A stretch of DNA of 64,000 nucleotides from Ashinkailepas kermadecensis (taxonomy: Eukaryota > Arthropoda > Thecostraca > Neolepadidae), in the NCBI GenBank assembly GCA_034440615.1, contig JAOTOM010004136.1, positions 164,343 to 228,342 of the forward strand, read 5' to 3'. Positions 44,510 through 57,926 of this stretch are shown one piece after another. The notes beneath the pieces were generated by a model. That model ran no database searches. It was not told where the DNA came from and was given only the letters and a program-made list of their open reading frames with translations. Numbering within the stretch: position 1 is the first letter of the stretch; each line of letters begins with the position of its first letter. A program made the position numbers and the translations under genes.

Positions 44510-45790
44510 TTTGGCAATACCAAGTTTCAAGATGTTACAAAGAATACAAAAATATGTACTTCCTCAAGCAAACAATCAAATAAACATTGTCAGAATCCAC
44601 TACGTCGCCACGTGCTGGACTTTGCTCTCGTACAGACAACAGTAAAGGCAGTCAAAATTCATCACGTTGCTTTTGCTGTGACATAGTGGGCTTTGATGTT
44701 GTAAGCTTTCTGATATTCATAAATATGTACCTGAATCTACTGACCTAATGGTTTTTGCCATCGACCATCTAATTAGACAACAGACACAGTAGGATGTCAA
44801 ATTTGTTATGGAATTAACGTCATTTCAAATGCCTTTGATGTCCTTCACATTCAAATTTGAGACAATGGCATATATATGACTGTACCATTATCATTTGTTT
44901 TGTGATTCATAATTTATTAAGAGCTATATTCAGGATAGGAAGAAAAATACCTATGCTATAAACTGGTATTGTATGCCATATCACATTATAGGTAATCCCC
45001 TTCCCTGAAATTGCATTGCAAAATGTTATGTATCACCATCCCATGTCAAGAAAAAGATCATTTACTTATAAAAGAGGTGCTGTTAGAAAGGAGACACAAA
45101 AACTTCATAAGCATGCATTGAGAAGCAGGATGTTGATACTTCCTGGAGAAGTATGTCAATTGAGTGTTCAAAAAGTGGTATATTTCACTCTATTCATGAA
45201 TAATTTATCACTGTAAAATAGTGACATGTAAACTGGCATAGTAAGCAAATTACTTTGGCCATACAATGTGGTTCAACATTCTTGGTATGTCATTGGCATA
45301 GAAACAACCATAATCCATCACATATGCCTGCTAAAAGCTGATTTGAACTTTACATTTAGCATTTGAAACCTCAAATCAAGGGAAAACAATTATTATCCCA
45401 TTGCTTACCCAAATACCAACAAATACATACATACAAGGTCATACAATCATTGATAATTATTTCACCCTATTTTTTTCCAAGATGCCCATTAAACCCAATA
45501 GCCAACAAACTATGGCTGTGGTACAAAATAAGTTGGGAGATGTGGAAAATGGATTGTTCTCTGAAAATGATGGAATGGTAACATATAAATAATTTGTGAC
45601 ACAAGAAAACATATATTTATTACCTGTTTCCAGCCAATTTATGTATATCTTCAGAATGCCCATTGCAAGGGATTGCTTATTTCAATCTGGATTTAATTGA
45701 TACTTCTATGGACTGAAGGTATAACTTATGTTTGTAGTTGCAAAGTTAAAAGCATTACAACAAAAGTCACCAAGTGAAGTTTTGATAATT
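44510..45790. other. AT-rich, no recognised feature
   Basis: Unique AT-rich sequence without long frames or repeat structure that I can see. Confidence 0.5.
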
Positions 45791-45794
45791 ATAT

Positions 45795-47165
45795 AGAAGC
45801 CCTTAAACACAAATTGGAGAAAAAATGCATCAATTGAACTTGTTTGAGCTTACCTAGGAACTTCTTCCCATACCATTTACATGGCAAATCATGCACAAGC
45901 AAGATATTCACTATTTTAAAACATATCACTTAGCATTGACATAGTGGATGATGTGCTCATTTGGTGACATGATATTACATGATCCAACATCAGTAGGTTT
46001 TTCAAGCAATCTAACATCAGTGGACCTAGGTGATCCAACACCAATAGGCTTAGGAAATTCAACATCATTAGGTTATAATGGGAAGGGATTGAAACATCAG
46101 TAGGGTCTAGGCAATGAAACATCAGTAGGTTGTGTTAGGCTAGGTGTTCTTTATTTTGTAATTTTCCAGTATTCTTCATTATTTATTACCCCACCCAAAT
46201 CCCATTACACCCCACACTTGCCATATTTGGTTGGGGAGAGAGATAATAGCATGTATCTGCAGTGTTAAAAATGTATTTACTGGTGTTTTGAATGCTATTT
46301 GAATGAATTTAGTATTCTTTTCTTGGTGAATTGACTACCTATTGAGATAAAATATTCACCTTGAATTACTAACCTAGAAGTTCTCATTTCCAAAGAATGA
46401 TGATCAAATTCATTCAAATCACATCAGAAAGCATCATAAAAATATATTTTTGACCAAAAGTTGGCCTAGAGGCTAATATAAAAGCCCTTAAGCACACATT
46501 GGAGAACAAAAATGTATGAACTGGACTTGTTTGAGCTTACCTAGGAACATCTTCCTGTACCATTTACATGGAAATCATGCACAAGCAAGATATTCACTAT
46601 TTTCAAACATATCACTTAGCAGTGACACAGTGGATGATGTGGACTCATTTGGTGACATGATGATATTACCTGATCCAACATCAGTAGTTTTTTTTAAGCA
46701 ATCTAACATCAGTGGACCTAGGTGATCCAACACCAATAGGCTTAGGCAATTCAACATGATTAGGTTATAATGAGAAGGGGTTGAAACATCAGTAGGTTCT
46801 AGGCAATGACACATCAGTAGGTTGTGTAAGGCTAGGTCTTCTTTATTTTGTAATTTTCCAGTATTCTTCATTATTTATTACCCTACCCTAATCCCATTAC
46901 ACCCCACACTTGCCATATTTGGTTGGGGAGAGAGATAATGCATGTCTGCATTGTTAGAAATGATTTTACTGGTGTTTTGATGAATTTTACTGGTGCTTTG
47001 AATGCTATTTGAATGAATTTGGTATTCTTTTCCTGATGAATTGACTCCTTATTGAGATAAAATTATTCACTTTGAATTACTTACCTAGAAGTTCTCATTC
47101 CCAAAGAATGATGATCAAATTCATTCAAATCACATCAGAAAGCATCAGAAAAAAATATTTTTGAC
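45795..47165. repeat. 687 bp tandem duplication
   Basis: Two copies (about 45795-46480 and 46482-47165) share AGCCCTTAARCACA, CTTGTTTGAGCTTACCTAGG, CACAAGCAAGATATTCACTA, GGTGATCCAACACCAATAGG, CCATTACACCCCACACTTGC and TTGACCAAAAG in order. Internally each has four to five short motifs around ACATCAGTAGG. Confidence 0.93.
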
Positions 47166-47574
47166 CAAAAGCTGGCCTAGGAGCTTCTATATATTTGCAA
47201 AATCAACTGTTCAATTTCCATGGGGCAAACCACAGAGTTAATAAACAGGGTATTCAAATTAGGTGTGAATGAGGTTACCTTCCAACTAGACAAGATTATC
47301 CCCTCCCCTGCCTTAACCAAAATTCAGATTATAGTCATACCAGGTAGGTAGGATTGATTTATTTGGATTGAAGAGTGGTGGTAGAAGCTAACATTAACCC
47401 ATGGACACATAAGCAAATAGGTAGGTACCTCTTAGTGTGCAGGTTCTGGGTAAAACATGCCAGGACAAAGATAGCCAGGAGCTTTATTATAATCAGTCAA
47501 TGATGGTGACTTCAATGGTGGTCAAACATGGAAGGATTTATCACAAGTTGCATGGGTAGATAATGCAATGGGCA

Positions 47575-47665
47575 AGTAAGTAGGTAGGTAGGTAGGTGGG
47601 TAGGCAGGCAGGCATGCTGGCTGGCAGGCAGGCAGGTACCTACCTACCTACCTACTTACCTATGT
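47575..47665. repeat. GGTA/GGCA microsatellite forming a large palindrome
   Basis: (TAGG)n and (CAGG)n on the left and (TACC)n on the right give near-perfect inverted arms around GGCATGCTGGCTGGC. Related GGTACC/CCTAGG blocks occur at 48216-48250, 56818-56845 and in the 20 bp array. Confidence 0.9.
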
Positions 47666-48880
47666 AGCACCTGTCACATCAGCTTGACTGGGGAATATAT
47701 AGACATCCTGAAGTAACATCATTACCTAACAACTCCAACTACACCTACTTCCTTGTTCATTTTTGTGCCTCTCCAACAGTGCAGGTTTCTTACCAAATGA
47801 CAAGTCAAAGCACATATGGATGCTGATAGGGTTTTATTCAATGTGGCCATCAGGCTAAGATACCTACCAATTTATTAGTGACAGGCTCATCCAGAACATT
47901 TGAATTCCCCAGGTGGGATAGCCACAGAAGCTGAACTCTGCAGTACCTGACACCCTTTTCCAGCTCCTCACCATAAAAGTGAAAATTGATTGATTGATTG
48001 ATTATTTGGGTTTAAGGACACGCCGATTGCAGGGTCATTTGGCACCCATAAAGTGAAAATTGGCACACCAGGAGGTCAAGGTTAATTAAAAAGGGCAAAA
48101 ATATAGTGAACATGCTGAGTTTTGGCTAGCTGCAACATCAAAATTCCATACCAAATGTTCATTGTAATTTGAATTCCAATTGTGCAGCACCTAACGTAAG
48201 AAATATCGAGCGTTCAATAGGTAGGTACCTAGGTACCTACCTACCTTACTTACCTATGTCCTCAGCACCACATTCACCATGGATAGAACCAAGCATCAGT
48301 CCACAACTTACCTTTTTGTCGTTTAGTATGCGCTACCAAATGCAAAACGCCTGACCGCCACCGCTACAAATTCTTTCGCCGATCACTATTTTAAAGCGAG
48401 TGACGCCTGCGGGTCCTCCGACTCCATCCCATCTCCTCGTTACACATCCGACAAGACAAGCATGGCTGCTAGCGAAGCATTGTTTCATGTCTTTGTCCGT
48501 CAGGTGGCAGCACAAAGCGGAAGATATATAGTCCATCTGCGCATGCGCAATCCACGGACCCGCCCATTTCAGATTTGTATCAAGGCTTGTGGTTGGTTGG
48601 TATTGCATGTTTTATGACCGCAAGTAGTTAGAACGGTGGTGGACGCGTTCGTCAATGGTTAGGCGATAAAGCAAAGCGTTCTTATTCTCGCAATCTCCCG
48701 TCCGCCTCTCAATCACCTGCCTACCCAGCCGTACACGCCAGGCCTGTTGCTACCTGGGATGCTCAGATTTTGTATGGGGATCAGTGAAGGTGGGGTTAAA
48801 TATCCCTAGGTACTGACTGCAATTACAGCTAGCTCTTGGTAGGTCATTATCCCGATGAAAAACGTCCCTGCCCCCGAGAG
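47666..48880. other. No gene recognised; one SINE tail fragment
   Basis: A fragment at 47983-48048 (GATTGATTGATTGATTATTT and GGACACGCCGATTGCAGGGT) resembles the 3' end of the SINEs on the minus strand. The frame at 48333-48608 (minus) matches nothing I know. Confidence 0.45.
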
Positions 48881-48881
48881 T

Positions 48882-48920
48882 AACACACACACACACATAC
48901 ACATAATATATATTTATATA

Positions 48921-48964
<44 letters not shown>

Positions 48965-49080
48965 AGGGCGTCGCCACCGGGGGGCAGGGGGGGGCAGTCG
49001 CCCCCCTGCCGTGAAACTGGGGGGCGGCACCCCCCTGAAATTTGAGGAGGCCCCTATCCGCAAATGCACAGCAAAAAAGG
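48882..49080. repeat. (CA)n(TA)n microsatellite next to a GC-rich palindromic block
   Basis: CA repeats at 48887-48905 and TA repeats at 48912-48962 are followed by GGGCGTCGCCACCGGGGGGC and a G-run/C-run palindrome (GGGGGGGCAGTCGCCCCCC). The GGGCGT-GCC start resembles the ends of non-autonomous DNA elements seen in many animals, but I could not find the second end. Confidence 0.6.
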
Positions 49081-49149
49081 TGAGCAAGGAGGACGACGGG
49101 AGAGAATATCATGCTGTCAATGAGGCCTCAAGACTGACGAGGCCACCAG

Positions 49150-52100
49150 GAAATATCATCAGGTCTCTATAAGAGACGTAGAACAGAGATTGGGAGGACG
49201 TCCCCAGGACGAAAAGGAGGCCCCCGGGACGAAAAGGAGGCCCCAGGACGAAAAGGAGGCCCCAAGGCGTAGAACAGAGATTGGGAGGAGTCCCCCAGGA
49301 CGAAAAGGAGCCCCCCCCGGGACAAAAAAGGAGGCCCCCAGGACGAAAAGGAGGCCACAAGACGTAGAACAGAGATTGGGAGGAGGCCCCCAGGACGAAA
49401 AGGAGACCCCATGACGAAAAGATGCACCCAAGGACGAAAAGGAGGCCCCAAGACGTAGAACAGAGATTGGAAGGAGGCCCCCAGGACGAAAAGGAGGCCC
49501 CAAGACGTAGAACAAAGATTGGGAGGAGGCCCCCATGACGAAAAGGAGACCTCAAGACGTAGAACAGAGATTGGGAGGAGGCCCCCAGGACGAAAAGGAG
49601 GCCCCCCGGGACAAAAAGGAGGCCCCCAGGACGAAAAGGAGGCTCCAAGACGTAGAACAGAGATTGGAAGGAGGCCCCCAGGACGAAAAGGAGGCCCCCA
49701 GGACGAAAAGGAGGCCCCAGGACGAAAAGGATGCACCAAGACGTAGAACAGAGATTGGGAGGAGTCCCCCAGGACGAAAAGGAACCCCCCCGGGACAAAA
49801 AGGAGGCCCCCAGGACGAAAAGGAGGCCACAAGACGTAGAACAGAGATTGGGAGGAGGCCCCCAGGACGAAAAGGAGACCCCATGACGAAAAGGATGCAC
49901 CCAAGGACGAAAAGGAGGCCCCAAGACGTAGAACAGAGATTGGAAGGAGGCCCCCAGGACGAAAAGGAGGCCCCCCAGGACGAAAAGGTGGCCCCAGGAC
50001 GAAAAGGATGCACCAAGACGTAGAACAAAGATTGGGAGGAGTCCCCCAGGACGAAAAGGAGCCCCCCCCGGGACAAAAAGGAGGCCCCCCAGGACGAAAA
50101 GGAGGCCACAAGACGTAGAACAGAGATTGTGAGGAGGCCCCCAGGACGAAAAGGAGACCCCATGACGAAAAGGATGCACCCAAGGACGAAAAGTAGGCCC
50201 CAAGACGTAGAACAGAGATTGGAATGAGGCCCCCAGGACGAAAAGGAGGCCCCAAGACGTAGAACAGAGATTGGGAGGAGGCCCCCATGACGAAAAGGAG
50301 GCCTCAAGACGTAGAACAGAGATTGGGAGGAGGCCCCCCGGACGAAAAGGAGGCCCCCGGGACAAAAAGGAGGCCCCCAGGACGAAAAGGAGGCTCCAAG
50401 ACGTAGAACAGAGATTGGGAGGAGGCTCCCAGGACGAAAAGGAGGCCCCCAGGACGAAAAGGAGACCCCATGACGAAAAGGATGCACCCAAGGACGAAAA
50501 GGAGGCCCCAAGACCTAGAACAGAGATTGGAAGGAGGCCCCCAGGACGAAAAGGAGGCCAGGAGAAAAGGGCCCCAGGACGAAAAGGAGGCCCCATGACG
50601 TAGAACAGAGGGGGAGGCCCCCATGACGAAAAGGAGGCCCCAAGACGTAGAACAGAGATTGGGAGGAGGCCCCCAGGACGAAAAGGAGGCCCCCGGGACG
50701 AAAATGAGGCCCCCAGGACGAAAAGGAGGCCCCAAGACGTAGAACAAAGATTGGGAGGAGACCCCCATGACGAAAAGGAGGCCTCAATACGTAGAACAGA
50801 GATTGGGAGGAGGCCCCCAGGACGAAAAGGAGGCCCCCGGGACGAAAAGGAGGTCCCCAGGACGAAAAGGAGGCCCCAAGACGTAGAACAGAGATTGGGA
50901 GGAGGCCCCCAGGACGAAAAGGAGACCCCATGACGAAAAGGATGCACCCAAGGACGAAAAGGAGGCCCCAAGACGTAGAACAGAGATTGGAAGGAGGCCC
51001 CCAGGATGAAAAGGAGGCCCCAAGACGTAGAACAAAGATTGGGAGGAGGCCCCCATGACGAAAAGGAGGCCTCAAGACGTAGAACAGAGATTGGGAGGAG
51101 GCCCCCAGGACGAAAAGGAGGCCCCCGGGACAAAAAGGAGGCCCCCAGGACGAAAAGGAGGCTCCAAGACGTAGAACAGAGATTGGAAGGAGGCCCCCAG
51201 GACGAAAAGGAGGCACCAAGACGTAGAACAGAAATTGGGAGGAGTCCCCCAGGACGAAAAGGAGCCCCCCCCCCGGGACAAAAAGGAGGCCCCAGGACGA
51301 AAAGGAGGCCACAAGACGTAGAACAGAGATTGGGAGGAGGCCCCCAGGACGAAAAGGAGACCCCATGACGAAAAGGATGCACCCAAGGACGAAAAGGAGG
51401 CCCCAAGACGTAGAACAGAGATTGGAAGGAGGCCCCCAGGACGAAAAGGAGGCCCCCCAGGACGAAAAGGAGGCCCCAGGACGAAAAGGATGCACCAAGA
51501 CGTAGAACAAAGATTGGGAGGAGTCCCCCAGGACGAAAATGAGCCCCCCGGGACAAAAAAGGAGGCCCCCAGGACGAAAAGGAGGCCACAAGACGTAGAA
51601 CAGAGATTGTGAGGAGGCCCCCAGGACGAAAAGGAGACCCCATGACGAAAAGGATGCACCCAAGGACGAAAAGGAGGCCCCAAGACGTAGAACAGAGATT
51701 GGAATGAGGCCCCCAGGACGAAAAGGAGGCCCCAAGACGTAGAACAGAGATTGGGAGGAGGCCCCCATGACGAAAAGGAGGCCTCAAGACGTAGAACAGA
51801 GATTGTGAGGTGGCCCCCCAGGACGAAAAGGAGGCCCCCAGGACGAAAAGGAGGCCCCAGGACGAAAAGGAGGCCCCCAGGACGAAAAGGTTGCCCCACA
51901 ACGCAAGGATACCCCAAGACGTAGAACAGAGATTGGGAGGAGGCCCCCAGGGCTAAAAGGAGGCCGCAGGACGAAAAGGAGGCTCCTAGAACGAAAAGGA
52001 TGCACCCAAGGACGAAAAGGACGTAGGACTAGACGTAGAACAGAGAACATAGATAGGAAGGTAGCCCCCAGGACGAAAAGGAGGCCCCCAGGACGAAAAG

Positions 52101-53175
52101 GAGGCCCCCAGGACGAAAAGAAAGCTCCCAGGACGAAAAAGGAGGCTCCCATGACGAAAAGGAGGCCTCAAGACGTAGAACAGAGATTGGAAGGAGGCCC
52201 CCAGGACGAAAAGAAGACCCCAGGACGAAAAGGAGGCCCCCATGACGAAAAGGAGGCCTCAAGACGTAGAACAGAGATTGGGAGGAGGCCCCCAGGACGA
52301 AAAGGAGGCCCCCGGGACGAAAAGGAGGCCCCCAGGACGAAATGGAGGCCCCAAGACGTAGAACAGAGATTGGGAGGAGACCCCCATGACGAAAAGGAGG
52401 CCTCAATACGTAGAACAGAGATTGGGAGGAGGCCCCCAGGACGAAAAGGAGGCCCCCCGGGACGAAAAGGAGGTCCCCAGGACGAAAAGGAGGCTCCAAG
52501 ACGTAGAACAGAGATTTGGAGGAGGCCCCCAGGACGAAAATGAGGCCTCCAGGACGAAAAGGAGACCCCATGACGAAAAGAATGCACCCACGGACGAAAA
52601 GGAGGCCCCAAGACGTAGAACAGAGACTGGAAGGAGGCCCCCAGGACGAAAAGGAGGCTCCCCAGGACGGAAAGGAGGCCCCAGGACGAAAATGAGGCAC
52701 CCAAGGACGAAAAGGAGGTCCCAAGACGTAGAACAGAGATTGGGTGGAGGCCCCCAGGACGAAAAGTAGGCCCCCCCGGGACGAAAAGGAGGCCCCAGGA
52801 CGAAAAGGAAGGCACCAAGACGTAGAACAGAGATTGGGAGGAGGCCCCCAGGACGAAAAGGAGGCCCCCAGGACGAAAAGGAGGCTCCCAGGACGAAAAG
52901 AAGGCCCCCAGGACGAATGACGCAGTCTATGCGCCCCTACACTCCAACAATCAACCAACCAACCCCAGGACGAAAAAGATGCACCAAAGGACGAAAAGGA
53001 TGCCCACAAGACGTAGAACAGAGATTGGGATGAGGTCCCCAGGACAAAAAGGAGGACTCCAGGACGAAAAGGGGCCCCCAGGACGAAAAGGAGGCCCCTA
53101 AGACGTAGAACAGAGATTGTGAGGTGGCCCCCAGGACGAAAAGGAGGCCCCCAGCACGAAAAGAAGGCCCTCAGG
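49150..53175. repeat. 4 kb composite GC-rich array
   Basis: Two modules alternate: GGAGGCCCCCAGGACGAAAA (20 bp, repeated one to four times) and AAGACGTAGAACAGAGATTG followed by GGAGGAGGCCCCC. A higher-order variant with ATGACGAAAAGGATGCACCC recurs about every 400-700 bp. On the minus strand the module reads as ASFSSWG, PPFRPGG or LLFVLG in the three frames, so one frame runs 930 codons. There is no start context, domain or codon bias to suggest a gene. Confidence 0.95.
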
Positions 53176-56100
53176 ACGGAAAGGATGCCACCGAGACGGG
53201 CAAGAAGCCACCAAGGTTAGACGAACAGGCTTCCGATGGGTGGCAGGATATTCTTAAGTTGGAAAACGAGGCCCCCAAGACGGAAGAGGATACCCCTGCA
53301 ATATAAAATTAAGACCTGATAGGGGAGACTTCTCCGGACGCAATAGGGGCCCCAAGACGGGTAAGAAGGTCTGCGCAGGAATGAGAGAAGGCCACCGAGA
53401 CCAGCCAGATGAGGCCCATATTTTGGAAGAGGAGGAACCTGGAAGAGAAGATCTAGGACTAGGACGCAAAAGCACCCTGCTAAGAGGATAATGAGGCTCC
53501 AGACACAGATAAGGAGGCCCCCATGACGTGAGAGGAGGCCCCTAATTTGAAAAAGGAGTCACCTAGGAGAGGGTAGGAGTCCCCAGAAATCAAGAGAGCG
53601 TCAAAAATGGCACGGAGGCAACCAGGATTGCAAAAGAGGCTCCAACACCGGAAAGGAGGCCCCAGCATATGAGAGGAGGCCCTAAGACGGAAAAGGAAGC
53701 CATTGGATATGAGATGAGGTTTCGGGGACGCAAAAGCAGGCCTCAAACGGGTGAGGTTCCACCGATATAGAAAAGGATGATCCAGAGACGTGGCAGGAGG
53801 CGCCTAATTCGGAAGAGAACGACACAAGATTGGAAATGAGACCCCATGATGAACGAGGAGTCCCCTAAAATAGGAGAGAAAGGCCATTGGATAAGAGAGA
53901 TGGCTCCCAAGCGGAAAAGAAGGCTCGAAGACCGCTAAGAAGGTCCCCGGGAAATAACAATGCCACTAAGATAGGAAAGGTTGCCAGTAATTTGGCAGAG
54001 GAGGCGCCTGGGAGAGAAGAGGAGTCCACCAGGAGATAAGAGACCACCCCTAAGATGGGTAAAGATCGAATCCAGAGCGCAGAGCAGGAGGGCCCCAAGA
54101 CGTGAGAGGAGGCCCCTAATTTGAAAAAGAAGGCCTCTAGAAGAGAAATGAGGCACCTGCCGGACTCGAGAAGGAGTAGGACTCCAGGACCAAATGAGGT
54201 CCCGAAGACCGGAAAGAGTTCCCAGGAAATGAGGGGAGGCCCTTAAGATGGGAGTGATAGCAGGTATGGAAGGAGGTGAGGTTTCCAAAATTGAAGATCC
54301 CTCAAGACGGGTAAGGCTTTGCCAGGATAAAGGAGGAGGCACACGAGGCGTGGCAAGAGGCCCCTAATTTGGCAGATAATGCCCCTCGAAGATGAGAGGA
54401 AGCCCCATGCCATGTTAAAGGGGCACCAGAATGCAAGAGGAGGCCCTCCAAGACGGGAGAGGAGGACCATTGAATATGGAGGAGGGTAGGACACACAAGG
54501 AGACATCGAAAACCGGTAAAAAGGCTCTAGGAAATGAGACGACGCGACAGTAGGCCTATAATTTGCAAGAAGAACCCCCTAAGAAATAGTAAGAGTCGAG
54601 TCTGGGTATTTTAAAATCACGATATGGGCCCCAAAAGATCCGGCCGGGGCCCCCGCATATTACGCTGAGCCTGGGGTACCAAAAATTCACGCCCGGACCA
54701 CGAAAATCATGCCAGGGGCACGACAGGTCGTACCGTGCCCCAACAGTCTCATTGGGACCAAGACAAAAGAAGCCGGAGCAACGAAGAACAATCCGGACAT
54801 GGATAATCACTCTGGGGGCCGAACAATGACGCCAAAAGCCTCCAAAACGCATTGGACCCCCAAAAAGTGTCGAGGCCGCTATAGCTGGCGCTGGGGATCC
54901 AAGAAATTGACGTCGGGGCCCGAAAGATGACATTGAACCCAAGAAAGTCGCGTCACAGCCCTTGAAAATCACACTGGAGGCCCAGAAGGTCGCGCCGAGG
55001 CCCCAAAAGTTGCAGCTGCCCCCCAAATCAATTTTAATCGGAATGTCACTCTGGGACAAAAAAAACTCCTTCAGTGGCCGCAGTGCTATATCAAAGGGGC
55101 AAATGCCCCCTCCATCCTGAGAGGGATAAGCTCCCAAGAATCGTGTCGGGGCCTCAAAAATCGCGCTGGGTCCACCAAAATTCGCGTCGGTCCACCAGAA
55201 TTCGCGTATGGGTCTCGAAATAAATACGGCGAGCCCCGGAAAACTCGCTCCGAGGCCCGAAAAATTGCGACAGGTACCGCCAAAATCGCGTTGGGGCCAC
55301 AGCTAAATATAACGCATCGCACAAACTCGAACCGGGCCCCCAAATATCGCGCTTGGGACCCACAATTCCCATCGGTAGTCCCGTCGAGGCTCTACAAAAA
55401 ATTGCCGTCTAGGGCCACACGTAAGCACAGTGTGACCACAAACACAAACACAAATCAAGCTGGAGCCCTCCAAAATAAGGATTGATTCCAACAACTAAAT
55501 GCACAGGTAAAAAAAATGGCTCTGGAGCACCGAACATATTATCAGATGCCTTCACAAATTGCGTACGGCACCGAAAAACAAACCGAATCTCGAACATTCG
55601 AGGTGGGATACAAAAACATGGCGCCAAGGGCTCGAGAAATCCGGCCGGGATTCGGACTTTTAAGAAAATCGGAATAGTTTCACAAAATCGTATTGAGCCC
55701 AGAAAACTGGGGTTGGGTCTCCGGAACCACGCGCCTGGGTGCGATAAGCCACTCTGGGACCTAGAAACATCGTACCGAAGCCCCAAAATTGTACTTGGGC
55801 TCCACAAGTGTGCGTCAGAAGCCCAAAATAAACACATCGGGACCCTAAGAGCACAACGGGGGCCGAAAATACAACTGACCCTCCAAAGCGCACAGTCTCA
55901 CAAAAAGCGACAGGGCCTTAACACATGCGTTGCAGACATAAATATACATACCGGGAGGTCTAAAAAATACACCGGAAGCTCTCAAGGCACACAGGGGTCA
56001 TGATAACGCACAATAGCCTGAAAAGGTGGTTGGGGCCGCAAAAGGCAACATGGTTCCAAAACAAACAAAAAGACCGGGCGCTAAATAAACACATCGGGAT

Positions 56101-56270
56101 CTTCGAAAACGCCCTGCACGTCAAAAAAAATCCTCGGTGCACAAAAATTCAACAAACCCTAAAACGAGCATGGGGTTCGAAAAAGCTTTAGGCCCCTAAC
56201 AAAAATGGCTTGGAGCCATAATACACAATCATAGACCAAGAAAGACGCAACGGGTCCAAAAAAGAACGCC
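53176..56270. repeat. Decayed repeat field
   Basis: Two zones. 53.2-54.55 kb has scattered GGAGGCCCC and AAGACGGR modules with 25-35 bp spacing. 54.6-56.26 kb has spaced units around GGGGCCCCRAAAATCGCG and CACACTGG/GACCCT. They look like old, diverged descendants or relatives of the 49-53 kb array. No gene is recognised. Confidence 0.75.
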
Positions 56271-56880
56271 GAGGCTTGGCCTCGGTTCGGTATCAAATCT
56301 GGGGGGATAGCAGCAAAGATATGAAGTGCATCAAAGCTCAGCGGAAACCGCATTTCATAGCTACCAGAAAATGTGGGAAGTAGGAAACTAATGATCGAAT
56401 TTAATCAATCGACTTTTCGAAGCGAACGCCCTTGCGAATCATTCCATCACGCCAAATATGCAACACATCCTCGAAAAGGTTTCGTAGGTATATTTACTAA
56501 GAGGGGAAGTGAGTTTAGTAGGAATGTTTACTAAACTTCCGGAACTTTAGTAGGTATAATTACTAAACTTGCCTACGGAGATACATACAGTGTGACCGGA
56601 AATGAGGACGTGAAAGAGGTGGGTGTTATCCTCTCTCTCTTAGTATTTTCATAGCCGTGGCCACCGTGGCTTTTCTTGCATAAGTAAATACGGCCGGCCG
56701 CGGGTCCTCGCTGTCACGTTTCTCAATCCGCAGTTTTGTGGTTGTTCCAGTCGGATTCGGTAGATGCAGGTGAGTAGGTTGGTGTAGCTCGCAGTTGTTC
56801 TCAGTTTGTGCTTTTTTAGGTACCTACCTACCTATATAGGTAAATGTACCAATGTGAAACCAGATATCAAAGAACGCACC
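56271..56880. other. No recognised gene
   Basis: Contains TTTAGTAGG/TTTACTAAA dyads (56490-56580) and a small GGTACCTACCTACC block at 56818. Nothing else is seen. Confidence 0.45.
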
Positions 56881-56884
56881 AACT

Positions 56885-57640
56885 TCGTACCTAGGAAGGT
56901 AGGTACCTAGGCACCTGGTTAGGTTCCTAGGCACCCGGGTAGGTTTCTAGGTAGCTGGGTTGGTTCCTAGGCACCCAGGTAGGTTCCTAGGCACCCGGGT
57001 AGGTTCCTAGGCATCCGGGTAGATTCCTAGCCATCCGGGTAGGTTCCTAGGCACCCGGGTATGTTCCTAGGTAGCCGGGTAGATTCCTAGGCACCCAGGT
57101 AGGTTCCTAGGCACCCAGGTAGGTCCCTAGGCACCCGAGTAGATCCTTAGGCACTGTGGTATGTCCATAGGCACCCGGTGTAGGTACCTAGGCACATGGG
57201 TGGGTATCTAGGCACACAGGTAGGTGCCGAGGCACTCAGGTAGGTACCTAGGCACCAGGCAGGTGCCTAGGCACCCAGGTAGGTACCTAGGCACCCAGGT
57301 AGGTACATAGGTACCTAGGCACCCATGTAGGTACCTAGGCACCCAGGTAGGTACATAGGCACCCAGGTAGGTACCTAGGCACCCGGGTAGCTACCTAGGC
57401 ATCCAGGTAGGTACATAGGCACCTGGGTAGGTACCTAGGCAACTGGGTACATACCTAGGCACACAGGTATGTACATAGGCACCCAGGTAGGTGCCTAGGC
57501 ACCCATGTACGTACCTAGGCACCCAGGTACATACCTGGGCACCCAGGTACATACCTAGGCACCTGGGTAGGTATCTAGGCACCCAGGTACCTGGTACCTG
57601 GGTACCTAGATACCTACCTATCTAGGCACCTAGGTACCTG
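56885..57640. repeat. 20 bp array rich in ACCTAGG/GGTACC palindromes
   Basis: About 37 copies of a unit AGGTAGGTACCTAGGCACCC with variants (AGGTTCCTAGGCACCCGGGT in the left half). Each unit contains CCTAGG, and many contain GGTACC or CCCGGG, all 6 bp palindromes. Confidence 0.95.
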
Positions 57641-57644
57641 GGCA

Positions 57645-57925
57645 CATGTGAATTTGTTTTATAGGGTGTTTTTGCTTGTTTTTTTTTTATCTTTGGATTA
57701 CCATGTTTATGAATGTGATGATGATAGGATTTATTTTGTGTGAATTAAAAAAAATTGAAACACTTCCCAATTTAAAAAAATGTAAACCAGCCTAACCTAG
57801 CCAAACCTGACACATTTGTTTGCTTTATGGAGGAAATGTGTGTCAAAACTTTTCTTCCTACCACCTTATAGCACAATAATAACTGAAAGTTTACCAAAAA
57901 TAATGAAAAAAAAACTCTAATTTTG
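57645..57925. other. AT-rich spacer
   Basis: Poly-T and poly-A rich sequence, no feature. Confidence 0.5.
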
Positions 57926-57926
57926 G

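Noticed and set aside
49109..51901. 930-codon minus-strand frame as a gene
   Set aside because: It follows the tandem modules exactly, the other two frames carry the same repeats, and there is no domain or start context.
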